Positions 61,764-64,000 of a DNA stretch of 64,000 bases are shown here, piece after piece. Source of the DNA: Caecitellus pseudoparvulus. Lineage: Eukaryota > Bigyra: Bicosoecida. Numbering within the stretch: position 1 is the stretch's first letter; each line of letters begins with the position of its first letter. The DNA lies in the NCBI GenBank assembly GCA_965644315.1, contig CBFFRQ010000013.1:806001-870000 (forward strand), written 5' to 3'. The notes below the pieces were generated by a model. The model ran no database searches, was not told where the DNA came from, and saw nothing but the letters and a program-made list of their open reading frames with translations. Both the position numbers and the translations under genes were made by a program.

Positions 61764-64000
61764 ATGGATCGCTCCCTGCAGGCGGCATCTGTGCTGCGCG
61801 CCGAGGCTGGTCAGTGAGACGGGCACAAAGTGCCCGTCAGCCTCGGTGTTTGAAGACTGCGCATGCACCACACGCGACGAGCTGCGGCGCGCACGCACGT
61901 GGACGTACCACCCAGCCCATTCTACACAGGAACGCCAGGGCCTTCCCGGACCTTGTGTGGCATGGACATCTCACGCCTGCTGCAGAGTGAGGGCGCAAGT
62001 GTGGAAGGTGCGGAAATTGAAGCAGCACAAGCGTGAGCGAGCTCTCTCACGCCCTGCTCGCCTCACCCGTGGCCCACAGACTGGCACAGCGTTGCATCCA
62101 GCTTAGGAGTGCACTTGATATCCTCTCTGGACAAGGCTGTCACCCAAGGCAAGGTGATTCCGGAGGATCTGCAGCAGCGTGAGAGCATGCCTGGCTATTG
62201 CGTCCACCGCGCCAGCCAGCAACAAAACATGCCCTCCCCACGCCCCCCCTCCTCCTTAGAATGGACGGACATGCTGACTGGTCGGGACTCCTTCATGTGC
62301 ATGTTCGGGAGGGCGCTGGAGGAGGAAGGCGTGCGAGTGGGCGGCATGGCCAGCATGCAGCCTTCCCTGGGCGCTGTGCTGCTGCGGTGGACAGCAACCC
62401 AGACTGCCTTGCTGGAGGCAGCCATCGACGCAGCCGCACTGCACCTGACCCCAGAGGACGAAGCCTCCGGCGCGGCAGCGTGCTTTGTGTCCAGTTTGAG
62501 CTGCCAGCCTGTGCTCCTGGCCCCGTCGGCATTCGTCGCTGCCCTGCAACTGCACCTGCCTGTGTTCCCCCGTGGAGTGCAGGTGAGGCTCCTTGCAGCT
62601 CTGCCCCAGTTGCTCTCCAGTGTGGATGTCGCAGATGTCGCGGGGGAGCTGCTGTGCGGACACCTCGCGGCAGCCCCCGAGACTGCACCGGCTGTTCTGG
62701 ATGCGGCTGAGGCGCTGTGTTTGCCGACTGATGCGGTGGCGGCTTTGGTGAAGGAGGCTGTGGGCATGCTGCCCTTTGCAGAGGGAGCGTCCACTCCGGC
62801 CCTGGCTTCGTTTGTCCTGCGCAATGCTGGTGCCTTGCTCGCAGAAGAGGCTGCCGAGCCGCGCAGCAAGCGGTCCCGCAGCGCCTCCTCCCCCTCCAGC
62901 GCTGTGCACGACGCCAGCGCAGCGAGGAGCTCAATGAACACGGAGGAGGTGCTGCATGCTGTCTTCCAGTGTATTGAGCAGTGCTGCAGTGGCGGACTCC
63001 AGGGCGACGTGTCTCCTGGGCTGGCCCTCTTGCTGGCAGCCTGTCGTCGGGCAATGGTGTCCAATTTGCCCCAGCTGCCTGTCTGGGCAGAGCGCTGGGT
63101 GTCTGAGCTAGAGGGCGAGGACGCTGACCTGCACCTTCACGGTCCTCGCTTTCTGGCAGCCAGTTCCCTGAACTGGTGCTGTGCACACGTGCTGACTGCC
63201 GCAGGGTTTGGCCGGGCGAGTGACACAGCCGTGTCCCAGCTGCTCAGCGCCGTGGCGAACTCCAAGCTTACCCAGGATGACCTGGTGCAACTGTTCGAGT
63301 CCCTTTTCACTGTGTTCGACACCACTTGTGACGACGCTGTCGTCTGGACAGCCGAGGCCTTGTCGCGAGCAGCGTTGCGAGCGCCGCAAGGCAAAGGAAA
63401 AGCAGGCGCCAAGGCGGTTGCACGGCAGCAGTGCGTGGTGCTGGCTGCACTCACAGCTTTACTGAAGGCATGCATGGGCCCTGAATCCGGGGTAGAGCAA
63501 CTCAACGAGGCAGTCTTTGCCATACTGCGCCTTGCTGTGAAGGGCAACGGGGCGGCGGCGGCGCTGGCACTGCAACCTGTGCTGCACGTGCTACAACTCA
63601 CGGGGCAACCACTTCAAAGTCTGGGCCGTTTCTGGGAGTACTTTGTCTCTGTCATGGACCACATGAGCGCTGTGGAGCCGGACTTCGTCCATGCGTTGTA
63701 TGCGTGCTTGTTGCTGCTGCGCGTCGGCGCGGACGGCACGCCCCACCACGAGCTGGATGTCATGATCAACAAGCAGCTGCAGAGCAAAGACCCCAAGTAC
63801 CTCGCTTGTGGAGTGATGGGCACGTTGTGCAAGCTGCGCTGGCTTGGCTGGTGGGCTGCCCAGCAAGGCCCCGAGCCTGGGGGTGTCCGCATCGCCTCGC
63901 TGGATGCGGCAGCCGGGGCAGGGGCGCCAGACTGCAGCCCCAAGGGCGTGCAAGACTGCCTGAGCCAGGCCCTGTCACTGTTGGGGCCGAGACACGATGC
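61764..64000 (+). CDS. FANCD2: FANCD2 homologue, 5' part (runs off the window)
   Basis: Four exons so far: 61764-61809, 61930-62032, 62090-62178 and 62260 to beyond 64000; donors are GTCAGT, GTGAGC and GTGAGA, and every junction keeps phase. About 659 residues are visible. The start (MDISRLLQSEGASVEGAEIEAAQ, then RDSFMCMFGRALEEEG) parallels the human VKLLKISG and EDSF region. RGVQVRLLAALPQLLSSVDVADVAGELL fits the helical-repeat core, and MINKQLQSKDPKYLACGVMG fits human IRKQLSSTVFKYKLIGIIG. FANCD2 forms a clamp with FANCI on DNA at interstrand crosslinks and stalled forks, locked by monoubiquitination. The lysine that receives ubiquitin (human K561) aligns, without gaps, to Glu539 (codon 63636-63638). 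A basic KRSRSASS patch near 285 may be a nuclear signal. Confidence 0.88.

Noticed and set aside
1-64000. tRNA, rRNA, snRNA genes or CRISPR arrays
   Set aside because: I looked for T-loop GGTTCGA-type signatures, Sm-site contexts and spaced direct repeats on both strands and found none convincing; a tRNAscan or Infernal run would settle it.

Overview
The window is nuclear DNA of a eukaryote with a GC-rich, compact, intron-poor genome. The evidence is short GT-AG introns (mostly about 50 to 250 nt), spliced genes for FANCD2, COMMD, SDE2, FRA10AC1 and a MyTH4 myosin, signal peptides, and no operons or Shine-Dalgarno spacing. Many neighbours converge with only tens of bases between stop codons. 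A free-living protist, perhaps a stramenopile flagellate such as a bicosoecid, fits, but I cannot prove the lineage from the sequence. I reconstructed exon structures by matching splice sites to reading phase and family similarity; every multi-exon model below closes in frame, but none has transcript support.

Layout. 1-5.8 kb: the 3' part of a four-domain voltage-gated cation channel, then a CAMK/SnRK-like kinase on the minus strand. 6.2-13.4 kb: an EH-domain synergin-like trafficking protein, a COMMD8-like protein, a MidA/NDUFAF7-like methyltransferase, and an acidic-tailed protein of unknown function. 13.9-21.1 kb: an RGG-rich protein, a very large MYB protein and a FRA10AC1 homologue. 21.5-32.7 kb: an EDM2-like methyltransferase, a membrane-anchored purple acid phosphatase, SDE2 carrying a SPRY domain, an ankyrin protein and mitochondrial-type GatA. 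32.9-37.0 kb: a small coiled-coil/TM protein, an 82-residue zinc-finger protein, an APH-fold small-molecule kinase and a UEV/E2-like protein.

37.5-46.9 kb is one giant myosin of 3,079 residues whose tail holds about thirteen copies of a roughly 100-residue repeat and a MyTH4 domain. 47.5-56.8 kb: an unusual kinase, a dithiol glutaredoxin, two orphan proteins, a dephospho-CoA kinase fused to a Nudix hydrolase and a TM anchor, and a second R2R3-type MYB. 56.8-64 kb: a conserved-looking orphan, a roughly 2 kb region of different composition with broken-looking reading frames and hairpins, a secreted GH125 mannosidase, and the 5' half of FANCD2 running off the end.

The genes do not form one pathway; they are ordinary housekeeping and regulatory neighbours. 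The most notable points are the FANCD2 site where the monoubiquitinated lysine appears to be glutamate, the repeat-tailed myosin, the dephospho-CoA kinase/Nudix/TM fusion, the SDE2-SPRY architecture, the non-canonical pore residues of the channel, and a ten-base motif (CRATTTCCGC) that recurs near gene 5' ends and in introns.
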